In this document: positions 24,712-34,057 of the stretch, in pieces
Numbering within the stretch: the first letter of the stretch is position 1
How the letters are laid out: every line of letters begins with the position of its first letter
DNA from: Kineosporia babensis
Lineage (GTDB): Bacteria; Actinomycetota; Actinomycetes; Actinomycetales; Kineosporiaceae
NCBI RefSeq assembly: GCF_021129305.1
Contig: NZ_JAJOMB010000024.1
Span: 62,001 to 126,000 of the forward strand
Length of the DNA stretch: 64,000 nt
Direction of reading: 5' to 3'
Position numbers and translations under genes: made by a program
Notes under the pieces: generated by a model
Seen by the model: the letters and a program-made list of their open reading frames with translations, nothing else
Told to the model about the DNA's origin: nothing
Database searches by the model: none

Positions 24712-25820
24712 AGGTACTGATCTCAGGCGCAAGTATTGCTGGTCCGGCGCTGGCCTACTGGCTCAGCCGTTCCGGGTTCACGGTCACCGTGGTGGAGAAG
24801 GCGAATACGTTGCGCTCGGGCGGATATCCGATCGATATTCGCGGCTCGGCCGTGGAAGTCGTCCGGCGGATGGGAATCCTGCCCCAACTGCGGCAGGCGC
24901 ATGTCGATGCGCGGCGCGCCACTTTCCTGGACAGCGACGGCAGCACGGTGGCCACGGTCAGCCTTGGATCCGGCACCACCGACGATCTGGAGGTACGCCG
25001 CGGAGACCTGGCCGAGGCTCTGCATTCCCTGGTGCGCGACGATGTGGAGTTCCTCTTCAACGACAGCATCGAGACGCTGAACGAAACCATTGCGGGGATT
25101 GATGTCTCGTTCCGCAGTGGTCGCCGCCGCACCTTCGACCTGGTCATCGGGGCCGACGGAATGCACTCGCAGACCAGGGCATCTGTCTTCGGCCCGGAGG
25201 AACAGTTCAGCCGTCACCTCGGCCGTCGTTTCGCCATTTTCAGCATGCCCAACATCTACGACCTCTCGCACGAACTCATGGTGTGGAATGCCCCGGGCCG
25301 GACGGCCGCGCTGTATGCCGTGGGTGACCCGGACCAGGTCTATGGGTTCTTCACCTACGCCGATGCGAAGAAAGCTGAAGCAGCAGAGGTCTTTGCCGAG
25401 GACGGATGGGAGATCCCCAGCATGATCAAGGCCATGCACCAGGCGGACGACCTGTTCACCGACACGGTCAGCCAGATTCGCATGCCGCACTGGTCCAGCG
25501 GACGGGTCGCGCTCGTCGGCGATGCTGCGCACGCGCCCTCGTTCCTCACCGGTCAGGGCTCCAGCCTGGCTCTGGCCGGCGCCTACATGCTCGCGCACGC
25601 CCTGGCCACGCAGCCCGGCCACACCGCCGCCTTCACCGCCTACGAACGCGGCACCCGCGACTTCGTGGCCCAGAACCAGGCCCTGGTCGGCAACGGCGAA
25701 AGCATGATGTACCCGCTCACCCAGCAGGCCCTCGACGCGCGGAACACCCTGCTGCGCAACCTCAACGGCACACCCAGTTCCACGGCGCATCCGGCGCACT
25801 CAGCACTGCAACTGCCTTAA
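24708..25820 (+). CDS. FAD-dependent monooxygenase, TetX/PHBH-like
   Basis: The 370-residue protein has VLISGASIAGPALAYWLSR (FAD motif), the conserved GYPIDIRGSAVEVVRRMG segment, DLVIGADGMHSQTR (DG motif) and GRVALVGDAAHAPSFLTGQGSSLAL (second FAD motif). This subgroup includes oxygenases that inactivate tetracyclines and rifamycins as well as biosynthetic hydroxylases. It overlaps the MFS gene by 4 bases and converges on the response regulator gene with a 4-base overlap. A role in drug inactivation with export is a reasonable guess, not proven. Confidence 0.87.
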   Translation: MKVLISGASIAGPALAYWLSRSGFTVTVVEKANTLRSGGYPIDIRGSAVEVVRRMGILPQLRQAHVDARRATFLDSDGSTVATVSLGSGTTDDLEVRRGDLAEALHSLVRDDVEFLFNDSIETLNETIAGIDVSFRSGRRRTFDLVIGADGMHSQTRASVFGPEEQFSRHLGRRFAIFSMPNIYDLSHELMVWNAPGRTAALYAVGDPDQVYGFFTYADAKKAEAAEVFAEDGWEIPSMIKAMHQADDLFTDTVSQIRMPHWSSGRVALVGDAAHAPSFLTGQGSSLALAGAYMLAHALATQPGHTAAFTAYERGTRDFVAQNQALVGNGESMMYPLTQQALDARNTLLRNLNGTPSSTAHPAHSALQLP

Positions 25821-26512
25821 CCAGAGGACGGGTCCACGTCGCCTCCGGGGGCGGCGTGGACCAATCCCGTTCGATAGGCGATCACCACCAACTGCGCCCG
25901 ATCCCGGGCACCCAGCTTCGTCATCGCCCGTTGCACGTGGGCCCGCACGGTGAAAGGGCTGAGGAACAACCGTTCGGCAATCTCGGTGTTGGACAGCCCG
26001 GTAGCAACCTGGGCGAGCATTTCCCGCTCACGGGCGGTCAGCGTCCTCAGTTCTTTCAGAGCCTTTTCGGACGGGCCTTCCGGAGTTGCCAGAAAACGCT
26101 CAACCAGAGAACGGGTCGCGTGAGGAGACAACAAAGTCTCCCCTGCCGCGACGGTGCGCACCGCGTCCATCAGTTCTTCCGCCCCTATGCCTTTGCCGAT
26201 AAAGCCCGCGGCCCCCGCCCGGAGTGCCTGGGCCACGTGGGCGTCGGTCTCATAGGTCGTCAGAATCAGCACACGCGTGGCCTGCAGATCAGGATCCGCG
26301 CAGATCTGCTCAGTGGCGGCAAGACCGTCCACCTCCGGCATCCGAATATCCATGACCACCACGTCCGGACGCAGTTCCCGGACAAGCCTGACCGCTTCCC
26401 GGCCGTCGCCGGCCTCACCCACCACAACGAGATCGTCGGCGGAATCCAGAAGAACGCGAAAAGCATCTCGCAGCAATGCCTGATCGTCGGCCAGCAACAC
26501 CCTCAGCATCAC
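25817..26512 (-). CDS. NarL/LuxR-type response regulator
   Basis: The 231-residue protein has a receiver domain (VLLADDQALLRDAFRVLL with the acidic pair, phospho-Asp in DVVVMDIRMPEVDGLAA, Lys in AGFIGKGIG) and a C-terminal LuxR HTH (LTAREREMLAQVATGLSNTEIAERLFLSPFTVRAHV). Its start overlaps the histidine kinase stop by 4 bases, so they form a two-component pair. The target is unknown; no obvious adjacent output gene is present apart from the convergent oxygenase. Confidence 0.92.
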   Translation of the reverse strand: MMLRVLLADDQALLRDAFRVLLDSADDLVVVGEAGDGREAVRLVRELRPDVVVMDIRMPEVDGLAATEQICADPDLQATRVLILTTYETDAHVAQALRAGAAGFIGKGIGAEELMDAVRTVAAGETLLSPHATRSLVERFLATPEGPSEKALKELRTLTAREREMLAQVATGLSNTEIAERLFLSPFTVRAHVQRAMTKLGARDRAQLVVIAYRTGLVHAAPGGDVDPSSG

Positions 26513-27657
26513 CGCAGCTCCCGCTTCGCCGGAATCGGAAGGCAGGCCCAGACCCGGAACCCACCCTGGGGATCCGGGCCGGCCGAAAGTTCCCCGCCTG
26601 CCGCAGCGGCTCTCTCGCGCATCCCGATCAGCCCGTAACCAGAGGACCTTTCGGAAATGAAGGACGCCAGCGGCCGGCTTGAGGCACCCGGCTGGTTCTC
26701 GCTGTTGCTCACGGTCAGGATCAGATGCCCGGACGACCAGGCCAGCATCACCTGGGCGCGGGCCGTGGCGGCGTGTTTGGTCACGTTGGTCAGAGCCTCC
26801 TGGACGATGCGATAGGCGTTGAGATCGATCCCGGGCGGGAGCGCTCGCGGTGAACCTTCCTCGGCAAGTTCGACTTCCAGGCCTGCGCGACGAAATGAGT
26901 TCAGCAGGAGGGGAAGCTGGGCCAGGCCGGGCGCCGGTTCGGCCGGCGTCGCCGAGTCGCCGCTCTGGCGCAGCAGGCCCACGGTGCTCCGCAGTTCGTC
27001 GAGGGCCTGTCGGGTGGTCTCGACCAGCTCGGTCAGGCTCTGACGGCTCTGCTCCGGTCGAGCGTCGAACAGGTGAGCCGCGACTGTGGCCTGTGCGTTG
27101 GCCAGGGTGATCTGATGGGCCACGAGGTCGTGCAGCTCACGGGCGATACGCAGTCTCTCTTCCCCCACCCGGCGCCGCGCCTCGTGCTCACGCTCCTGCT
27201 CAGCCCGCACAGCCCGCTCCTGCACGGCCGCCAGATAGGCCTGACGGTGCCTGGTCGAACGTCCGAGAATCCCGGCCACCAGTGGGAACGTCGCCGTTGC
27301 ACCCAGTCTGCTGGCGTCCTGCCAGGAAAGCTCGCCCGACCACGGAATCGCACCGATCAGCAGCACCAGCGAGCTGAGCGTTACCCCTGCGGTGGCTTGG
27401 CGTTCGGTCCTGGCGGCTGCGGCGAAGCTGTAGGCGGCGAAGAGCGCCGGAACCACGACGACCGGGCTCGGCACCAGCTCCAGCGGCTGCACCAGCAAGC
27501 AACCCGCGGTGGTGACGGCCAGGACGACCGAGGGTGCGCGGTGCCGCCAAGGCAACGCCGCGCACGACAGCAGGGCGAACAGGACGGGGCTTACCGGCCC
27601 GGGCGACTGCCCGTCGCCGACCCGAATCAGCCCTCCGGCCAGACAGAACAAGAACAC
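26509..27657 (-). CDS. NarL-family sensor histidine kinase
   Basis: The roughly 382-residue kinase has several N-terminal membrane helices (about residues 1-140), a coiled segment, the HisKA_3 phosphoacceptor motif ERLRIARELHDLVAHQITL and an HATPase with NAYRIVQEALTNVTKHA and SGYGLIGMRERAAAAGG. No extracytoplasmic sensor domain is visible, so it probably senses in or at the membrane. The GTG at 27657 is the first usable start; coding-like sequence (LSRTWRREAAITAVV) upstream has no ATG/GTG start, so the real start may be a rarer codon slightly upstream. Coupled to the response regulator. Confidence 0.88.
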   Translation of the reverse strand: MFLFCLAGGLIRVGDGQSPGPVSPVLFALLSCAALPWRHRAPSVVLAVTTAGCLLVQPLELVPSPVVVVPALFAAYSFAAAARTERQATAGVTLSSLVLLIGAIPWSGELSWQDASRLGATATFPLVAGILGRSTRHRQAYLAAVQERAVRAEQEREHEARRRVGEERLRIARELHDLVAHQITLANAQATVAAHLFDARPEQSRQSLTELVETTRQALDELRSTVGLLRQSGDSATPAEPAPGLAQLPLLLNSFRRAGLEVELAEEGSPRALPPGIDLNAYRIVQEALTNVTKHAATARAQVMLAWSSGHLILTVSNSENQPGASSRPLASFISERSSGYGLIGMRERAAAAGGELSAGPDPQGGFRVWACLPIPAKRELR

Positions 27658-27796
27658 GACCGCGGTGATCGCAGCCTCGCGCCTCCAGGTCCGGCTCAGC
27701 CCTGTCCCCCTTAGCCCTTTTCGTCAGGATATCGACACTTCGGGCCTGGCCACCAGCAGAAGGTGGCCGAGCGGGATGCGCAAATAGCCGCTACCT

Positions 27797-28672
27797 TCAC
27801 CCGAGCAGGCACTCCAGGAACTCGGTCACGGCCGGCGATCGGTCGGCGGCCCGGTGTCCGACCCAGAGCTTCGACGGCGAGACCCCTTTCACCTCACGGG
27901 AAATCAGACCCGGAAGCGCGGTGCCAGGAGGGGCCGTCGACCACGGGTAGAAGGCGATGGCCTGCTCCAGGCGCACGGCGGCGAGCACCTCCCCCGGTGT
28001 GGTCACCGTCGGACCTGAGCGCCATTCGCGACCGTTCTCGTCGGCGGCGGCCCAGTGTGCCGCCTCGGCCACCGACATCCGGGCCCACGTGGTGATCGGC
28101 TCGTCCAGCAGTTCGTCGAGTTCGATGCACTCCCGGTCGGCCAGGGCGTGGCGCGCAGGCAGAATGACAGTGCGCGGTTCGGTCAGCAGCAGGTGCTGGG
28201 TGACGCCGGGCTCGTCGAACTGGTCGCGCAACAGGGCGACCTGGTGCCGGCCCGAGCGCAGATGGTCGGCCTGCTCGCGGGTGTCGTCACTGCTGAAATC
28301 GATCTCCGGCTCGAAGGCGCAGAGTTCGGCGGCCAGGGACACGTCGCAGATGTGAACGCTGACCTTCAGCCGGGGCCGCTCGGCCTCCCGCGCGTTCTGC
28401 AACGCAGCGCTCATCCGGGCATCGAGGTCGCGAGCGGACTCCAGCAGGCTCTGCCCGGCCGCGGTCAGTTCCAGGCCGCGGGGTCGGCGGATCAGCAGAT
28501 CCACGCCGACCGCCCGTTCGAGCGACTGGATGGCCCGTGAGAGGGCGGGCTGGGTGATCAGGAGCCGTTCCGCTGCCCGGGTGAGGTTGCGTTCCTCGGC
28601 CACCGCGACGAAGTAGCGCAGGAGACGCAGATCGGGGTCAGCCACGGGCATGCCCAGGGTGCATGGAGCCAT
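27797..28672 (-). CDS. LysR-family transcriptional regulator
   Basis: The 291-residue protein has the LysR HTH (LRYFVAVAEERNLTRAAERLLITQPALSRAIQSLE, with the wing LEL TAAGQ) and a periplasmic-binding-like effector domain. It is divergent from the SDR gene at 28754, with about 80 bases between starts, the usual arrangement for LysR control of the neighbouring gene. An in-frame ATG at 28651 (seven residues shorter) may be the true start. Confidence 0.9.
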   Translation of the reverse strand: MAPCTLGMPVADPDLRLLRYFVAVAEERNLTRAAERLLITQPALSRAIQSLERAVGVDLLIRRPRGLELTAAGQSLLESARDLDARMSAALQNAREAERPRLKVSVHICDVSLAAELCAFEPEIDFSSDDTREQADHLRSGRHQVALLRDQFDEPGVTQHLLLTEPRTVILPARHALADRECIELDELLDEPITTWARMSVAEAAHWAAADENGREWRSGPTVTTPGEVLAAVRLEQAIAFYPWSTAPPGTALPGLISREVKGVSPSKLWVGHRAADRSPAVTEFLECLLG

Positions 28673-28753
28673 GACCGATCGGCCTTGGACGGCTGCGCGA
28701 AACGTCGAACATGCTGGTCATTCAATCGCAACTCAGGCACCAGGAGCATTCGC

Positions 28754-29578
28754 ATGGCCCCCACCGTCCTCGTCACGGGTAGTTCGTCCGGCTTTGGCCG
28801 CTCCGTAGCGGCCAAATTCCTTGAGGTCGGCTGGAACGTCGTCGCCACTCTTCGCGATCCGGGTCGGTGGACCGGCGAGACCTCCGAGCGTCTGCTCGTC
28901 CACCCACTCGACGTGCGTGACGAAGAAGCCGTTCAGGCCGCGGTCGCCCGGGCGGCAGAGCATTTCGGACGTTTGGACGTCGTGGTCAACAACGCGGGCA
29001 TCGGCTTGTTTGCGCCTTTCGAGACCACACCCGTCCCGATGGTCCAGGAAGTCTTCGACACCAACGTCTTCGGGCCCATGCACGTCGTCCGCGCCGCCCT
29101 GCCGGTGTTCCGCGCCCAGGGCAGCGGGCGCATCGTCAACCTCTCGTCCGGGAACGCCACCGTGCCGATGCCGCTGCAGTCGGTGTACAGCGCGGCCAAG
29201 GGCGCCGTGTACAACTGGTCCGAGTCGCTCGCGGACGAACTGACCGGGCAGAACATCCAGGTCAAGGTGGTCGAGCCCGGGTTCGTCCCGGACACCAACT
29301 TCTTCGCCGCGACCTACGCGAGGTTCACCGGGATTCCCGCGTCCGACGTCTACAGTTCGATGATCAAGGCGACGCTGGACGGCTTCCAGGTCGAGCCCCC
29401 GCCGGGGTACCTGGCCACCTCCCAAAGCGTGGCCGACACCATCTTCGCGGCCGCCACCGATGAAACCGGCCGTCTGCGGTACCGGATCGGCAGCGACTCG
29501 GAGGAACTCGGACGAGCTCGCCAGCAGCCGCAGGCCGAGTACGAGGCCTGGCGTCGGCGCTTCTTCTACGCGGGCTGA
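28754..29578 (+). CDS. Short-chain dehydrogenase/reductase
   Basis: The 274-residue SDR has VLVTGSSSGFGRSVAAKFL, DVVVNNAGIG, IVNLSSGNATVPMPLQSVYSAAKGAV (Ser/Tyr/Lys catalytic) and VVEPGFVPDTNFF. GGAG lies upstream of the ATG. It is divergent from the LysR gene, which probably regulates it. The substrate is unknown. Confidence 0.9.
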   Translation: MAPTVLVTGSSSGFGRSVAAKFLEVGWNVVATLRDPGRWTGETSERLLVHPLDVRDEEAVQAAVARAAEHFGRLDVVVNNAGIGLFAPFETTPVPMVQEVFDTNVFGPMHVVRAALPVFRAQGSGRIVNLSSGNATVPMPLQSVYSAAKGAVYNWSESLADELTGQNIQVKVVEPGFVPDTNFFAATYARFTGIPASDVYSSMIKATLDGFQVEPPPGYLATSQSVADTIFAAATDETGRLRYRIGSDSEELGRARQQPQAEYEAWRRRFFYAG

Positions 29579-29772
29579 GCGAGGTTCTCCCTGCGGTCGG
29601 ACCCCGGCCGCAGGGCGCCTTCAGGTCTTGTCACCGCCGGCCCTGACAGGATCTTCGCATTCGCCTTCCGGACGAAGCAGTCCTTCGCTGCGCTTGTCCA
29701 TGCGTAGGCTGTGTATGAGTTCGTCTGGGAAGCAATGCCTGGAGGCGTCAACTCTGGACATCGAGGTGGATC

Positions 29773-30498
29773 ATGCGGCAACGCCCCGAGCCTGGTGCCC
29801 CGGCCTGGCCACCGAACCTGCGTGACGTAGCCACCGCTGCGCCCGGCCTGAGCCCAGGATTCCTGCTGCGCAGCGACGCACCTCGCCCCGGCGACACGAC
29901 CCCTCCGAGAGTGCCCTGGCCCCCGGCCACGGTGATCGATCTGCGTGAGCCGACCCGACCCGTCTCGGAGCACCCTCTGGCCCATTGCTCCACCGTGCTC
30001 AGCGCGCCCGTCCTGGGCGAACTCAACCGCGACCCGGCCTCGGCGCTCACCTCGCTCGAAGCTCTCTACCTGCTGTTCGCCCACGGAGCGGCCGCCGCCC
30101 GCCTGGCCCAGGCAGTCACCCTGATCGCGGCGGCCCCGGCGCCAGTACTCGTGCACTGCACGGCCGGTAAAGACCGTACAGGTCTCACCGTAGCCGTGGC
30201 CCTGCTGCTGGCCGGGGTGAGCCAGGCCGCCATCGTCGCCGACTATCAGCTCACCGAGTCAGCCCTGCCCGCCGTGCACGATCGGATCATGGCTGCCCTC
30301 AGCCCCGACGCACCCCCGCTGCCCACCGGTGTGGCCGCAGCCCTACACGGCGTGGAACCTCAGGCGCTGCTGGCCTTCCTGACCGCAGTGAACGCCTTCC
30401 CTGGTGGTGCCAACGCCTGGTTCTTTCACCACGGCGGTAGCGCCGAGAGCGTCCATCGGTTGCAGCAGCGCCTGATCAGCGGGACAGAGCCACGCTGA
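29773..30498 (+). CDS. Tyrosine-protein phosphatase (Y_phosphatase3 type)
   Basis: The 241-residue protein shows LRDVATAAPGLSPGFLLRSDAP and TVIDLREPTRP at the N-terminus. The active-site P-loop VLVHCTAGKDRTGL follows (Cys nucleophile and Arg), and DYQLTESALP lies downstream. This is the pattern of bacterial LipA/MptpB-type dual-specificity phosphatases that act on phosphotyrosine, phosphoserine or phosphoinositides. It stands alone; the preceding 190 bases hold no gene. The usual family length is 240-270. Confidence 0.88.
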   Translation: MRQRPEPGAPAWPPNLRDVATAAPGLSPGFLLRSDAPRPGDTTPPRVPWPPATVIDLREPTRPVSEHPLAHCSTVLSAPVLGELNRDPASALTSLEALYLLFAHGAAAARLAQAVTLIAAAPAPVLVHCTAGKDRTGLTVAVALLLAGVSQAAIVADYQLTESALPAVHDRIMAALSPDAPPLPTGVAAALHGVEPQALLAFLTAVNAFPGGANAWFFHHGGSAESVHRLQQRLISGTEPR

Positions 30499-30556
30499 GG
30501 TGACGTCCGGTTTCCGGCCCAGGGTCGGCCGCAACGTCCTCAGGTCGTTCGGGGAC

Positions 30557-31627
30557 TCAGACCTTCTGCCGGGCTCCGGTCCGTCCGGCCCGGGCCACCG
30601 CGGCAACCACAGCAGCACTGCGCTCAGCCAGCGCAAAGCCCGGGGATGTCCGCGTACCCGACCTGAGATCGTCAACAATCCGCGCGTACACCTCGGCCAC
30701 GTTCAGCGCCGGACCGCTGCCCGGTAGAACTGCAGCATCGGGCTTCTCGAAGTCGACGCTCGCGGTGAGCGTCAGGTCACCGCCCTGAACGCCGTAGAGC
30801 GTGCCGCCCCGCAGACGCAACCAGCCCAGTGTCCCCCGGACCATGAAATCGAACTCCGCCTCGTCCGGTGCCACGCCCCCGACGATCGAGGTGTTGAACA
30901 CGACACCAGCACCGACCAGGCCGAGAACATCGGCATGATCGGGAGTTTCCCGCAGGACCGAGCTCCGGGTGTCGATCACCTGAACCGTCGGGAACAAGGT
31001 CGGAGTCCGGGCCTCGACCTCGGAGATCCTCTCCCCCAGCACGAACTCCATCAGGTCCAGGGTGTGCCCGGCCGTGATGGTGAGGATGTTGGCTCCCGAG
31101 GCGGGGTCCTCGTAGTGCAGGTACGGCGAAACCGTCGAGGCTCCGGCAGCACTGGTGGTCGAGACGATTCGAGCAGTCAGAGGACGCCCGATGGCGCCTT
31201 CGGCGATCATCCGCGCCGCCCGGCGCGCAGCCGGGTTGAGACGGCCCTGCAGCCCCACCGCGGTCAGCGCCTCGGCCCCGGCCGCCCGGAGCAACTGCGT
31301 CTCGGTCATGTCGATACCGAGCGGCGCCTCACAGTAGACCGCTTTTCCCGCCTTCAGCGCGGCCTCGACCAGCGTGCGGTGGGCCGCCACCCGAACGGCC
31401 ACCGTGACGATGTCGACGCGCTCGTCCGCGATCAGGGCCAACGGGTCCGTGTACCAGCGCTCGGCCCCGAACGCCGCGGCAGCCGCCTTGGCGCTTTCCT
31501 CACGGCGGGTGGCCACCGCCGCCAGCTCGAGATCGGCCGACCCCTTGATCGCGGGGACGTGAGACAGCTGAGCCCAGCTGGCGTTGGTGTCGGCTCCGAT
31601 GATCCCGACCCGAAATGCCCGGTGCAT
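30557..31627 (-). CDS. Gfo/Idh/MocA-family oxidoreductase
   Basis: The 356-residue protein begins FRVGIIGADTNASWAQLSHVPA, then LELAAVATRREESAKAAAAAFGA and VDIVTVAVRVAAHRTLVEAALKAGKAVYCEAPLG. The usual EKP motif is EAP here, so the lysine that contacts the cofactor and substrate is replaced. It is most like galactose dehydrogenase-type or GFO-like regulators (Gal80-like) in length. It is divergent from the XRE regulator at 31756, which may control it. Confidence 0.85.
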   Translation of the reverse strand: MHRAFRVGIIGADTNASWAQLSHVPAIKGSADLELAAVATRREESAKAAAAAFGAERWYTDPLALIADERVDIVTVAVRVAAHRTLVEAALKAGKAVYCEAPLGIDMTETQLLRAAGAEALTAVGLQGRLNPAARRAARMIAEGAIGRPLTARIVSTTSAAGASTVSPYLHYEDPASGANILTITAGHTLDLMEFVLGERISEVEARTPTLFPTVQVIDTRSSVLRETPDHADVLGLVGAGVVFNTSIVGGVAPDEAEFDFMVRGTLGWLRLRGGTLYGVQGGDLTLTASVDFEKPDAAVLPGSGPALNVAEVYARIVDDLRSGTRTSPGFALAERSAAVVAAVARAGRTGARQKV

Positions 31628-31755
31628 GTTTCCTCCTGAGGTGTCTGCGCTCGCCCTCCAACCAACCCGCCCGCTGCCCCCACCGGCCAGGCCCGATCGA
31701 ACCTGGGCATGCTCTGACCAGGTTCGTTCCTGGGCCGCGCCGTATCGTGAAGCGC

Positions 31756-32616
31756 ATGAGCAGACCGGCCCCCGACACCATGGGCCTCGGCGCCTTCCTG
31801 CGCTCGCGCCGTGACCGGCTCACCCCCTCGCAGGCCGGCATCACCCCCTTCCCCGGAGCCCGACGCGTCCCCGGGCTGCGCAAGGAGGAGGTCGCGTTCC
31901 TGGCCGGGCTGAGCGCCGACTACTACAGCCGGATCGAACAGGGCCGCCAGCCCACGCTCAGCGACGACATCTGCGCAGCCCTGGCCCGCGCGCTGCGGCT
32001 GGACGAGACCGAGCAGACCCACCTGCGCCAGCTGGCCGGACCGGGACGCCGGGGACCACGCCACTCAGCCCCGCAGTCGCCCGATCCAGGACTGCTGCGG
32101 GTGATGGCCGCCCTCGAGCACATTCCCACGCTCCTGCTCGACCGGTTCTCGCGAGTCCTGGCCTGGGGCGGCCCGCTCGAGGCGGTGCTCGGCGTCCATC
32201 TGGAACCCGGCTTCTCGTTCTGCCGCTGGCTTCTGCTCGACTCCGCCGCCCAGACCCGGATCGACAACTGGGAGGACTTCGCCCGGGCAGCCGTCGGTAC
32301 CTTGCGTCACCAGATGAGCCGGCACGCCCCGGATCAGCAACTGCTCGCCCTGATCGAGGACCTGCGCACTGCCCCTGACTCCCGTCTGGGGCAGTGGTGG
32401 GACGAACTGACCGTGGCGGATCAGACCTCTTTGCGTAAGCGGATCGCGCATCCCCGGGCCGGGCTGCTCACCTTCGGCATCGAGACCGTCTCGCCTCCGA
32501 ACCAGCATGACCAGCGTCTGGTGATCTACACGGTTGAGCCCGATTCCCGCACCGCGCAGGTGCTGCCGATGCTGCAGGCCTGGGGCCGCGACGAGATCGC
32601 CGCAAGCCCACCGTGA
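31756..32616 (+). CDS. XRE-family regulator with MmyB-like ligand-binding domain
   Basis: The 286-residue protein has LGAFLRSRRDRLTPSQAGI, the HTH VPGLRKEEVAFLAGLSADYYSRIEQGRQPTLSDDICAALARALRL and a C-terminal MmyB domain ending in YTVEPDSRTAQVLPML. Family members commonly regulate a divergent oxidoreductase, here the Gfo/Idh gene with about 130 bases between the starts. It is the second such regulator in the window (first at 15891). Confidence 0.88.
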   Translation: MSRPAPDTMGLGAFLRSRRDRLTPSQAGITPFPGARRVPGLRKEEVAFLAGLSADYYSRIEQGRQPTLSDDICAALARALRLDETEQTHLRQLAGPGRRGPRHSAPQSPDPGLLRVMAALEHIPTLLLDRFSRVLAWGGPLEAVLGVHLEPGFSFCRWLLLDSAAQTRIDNWEDFARAAVGTLRHQMSRHAPDQQLLALIEDLRTAPDSRLGQWWDELTVADQTSLRKRIAHPRAGLLTFGIETVSPPNQHDQRLVIYTVEPDSRTAQVLPMLQAWGRDEIAASPP

Positions 32617-32716
32617 GCGCGACGGCCCCGCGCTACGACCGGATGATGCGCACCATCGGGTGCGAAGCCCAGCCTGGATCCGGAACCTTCTCCCGGTGCC
32701 GCCGGACACCTGACGA

Positions 32717-32838
32717 TCAGCTGACGGGGAAGGCCTTCCTGATCTCCGCGACCAGCGCTCCGGGCTGCTCCCAGCCCGGGAAGTGCCCGCCTTCCTTCAT
32801 CTCGTTCCAGCTGGTCAGGTTGCGCAAGAGCGATTATC
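32717..32838 (-). pseudogene. C-terminal remnant of an epoxide hydrolase/alpha-beta hydrolase
   Basis: The minus strand encodes LTSWNEMKEGGHFPGWEQPG, then LVAEIRKAFPVS and a stop. This matches the C-terminal catalytic-His segment (GGHF) of epoxide hydrolases. No upstream part of the gene is present, so it is a fragment. Confidence 0.6.
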
Positions 32839-32999
32839 TCAGACCGGAGTCACTGCCCCGCAGGAGCACCGACCATGGACGATTCGCGGCCCGGACAGCC
32901 ACGTCGTCCACTGGTTGTGGTGGCTCCGCGAGACCTGACCGATCGGTGGTGACGCGCCATGTCGCTGATCTGCCCGTCGGTACTGATCCGAACCCCGGC
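32839..32999. other. Intergenic, nothing recognised
   Basis: About 160 bases between two gene remnants with no ORF, repeat or RNA that I can support. Confidence 0.4.
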
Positions 33000-33812
33000 T
33001 CACCCTGCGAGCACGCCGGGAATATCCCAGATCACCTTGACCCGGCCCTCACCATGAGAGTGCCTGTCCACCCACTCTTTTCTCCCGGGAGGCCACTGCG
33101 TTTCCTTGGACCAGCGGATGCCGTCCAGGGAGATCAGCCGCCAATCGTCCAGTTCCCGAAGGTCGGCACCGACACAGTTGAGGAAGAGCGCTGCAAGGCT
33201 GTGGAGCGCTCTACCGGCCTCGAGCGCGGCCCGGAGTTGGTTCACGATGTGCGCCGGCGAGGGAGATCCGGTGTTAGCAATCCGTTCGGCAGCCCTCAGC
33301 ACTTCGCTGACCTTCACGACCGGGCCCTGGACGTCCTCCAGCCGGACAACGACATCCCCCCGATGCGATTCTCGCTGAACCTTGGACGGATGCCCTTCCC
33401 AGTTCCGCAGTTCCGCCTCGTCATCGGTCCGTCTGGGGATCCTGCCGTCGAGACCGGTCCCCAGTGCCTCAACCGACCGGCCGGCCTGTTCCAGTCCAAG
33501 TGCTGCACCACCGAGAACGAGGATCAGGGCGCGGGCCCGGAAGCGGACGCTTTCCAGGTCACCGGTGAGATCGCCAGTTCGGTGATGAAGCTGAGCCCGG
33601 ACAGCAGCCAGTTCACGCTCGAGGCAGTCGTCCGAACCACCGTCGTTCTCGAGGGTCCGAGCCAGAATCCGTTCGTAGGCAGGGTCGAGGTGACGGTCGA
33701 GATCGAGTACGCGAGCGAAACCACGTACCAGATCACGCACGAGATCACGAACAACTTCTCTTCCACGCACCAGCTCCTGGACCAGAGCGTGCCCCTGTCC
33801 GCCGTCGAGCAC
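33000..33812 (-). pseudogene. C-terminal part of a NACHT/STAND-type protein, probably degraded
   Basis: The 270-codon frame ends with FLNCVGADLRELDDW, then DGIRWSKETQWPPG and a short tail, a pattern seen at the C-terminus of actinobacterial NACHT proteins after a helical repeat region. The first part (VRDLVRDLVRGFARVLDLDRHLD) looks like the repetitive Arg/Leu/Asp helices of those proteins. Upstream, another frame carries similar sequence (DLARLRDQALSLAGDR), suggesting a frameshift near 33815 and loss of the NTPase domain. It could instead be a small intact protein. It sits next to the TIR gene pair. Confidence 0.4.
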
Positions 33813-34057
33813 CGGTCGCCGGCCAGCGAGAGGGCCTGATCACGAAGCCGGGCCAGGTCCCACCTTCCAGCCCGCCGAGCAAGGCCTGACCATGTGACGC
33901 ACCCATCTGTCTCGCCCCGAGTTGCATCTTCCGACCGGTATCGGGTCCGGATGACGTTTCCTTTGAGGGCATCCCGATGAATCCGCAGTTTGGTGAACTC
34001 AGCCTGTAGCCCTTCCCGTCATTGCAGGGTAAGCCCAGCTTGCAGATTCAGGATCCA

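Noticed and set aside
27748-27768. Hairpin GGCCACC/GGTGGCC after the LysR gene as a terminator
   Set aside because: Only 7-base arms and no T-run; kept out of the feature list as too weak.
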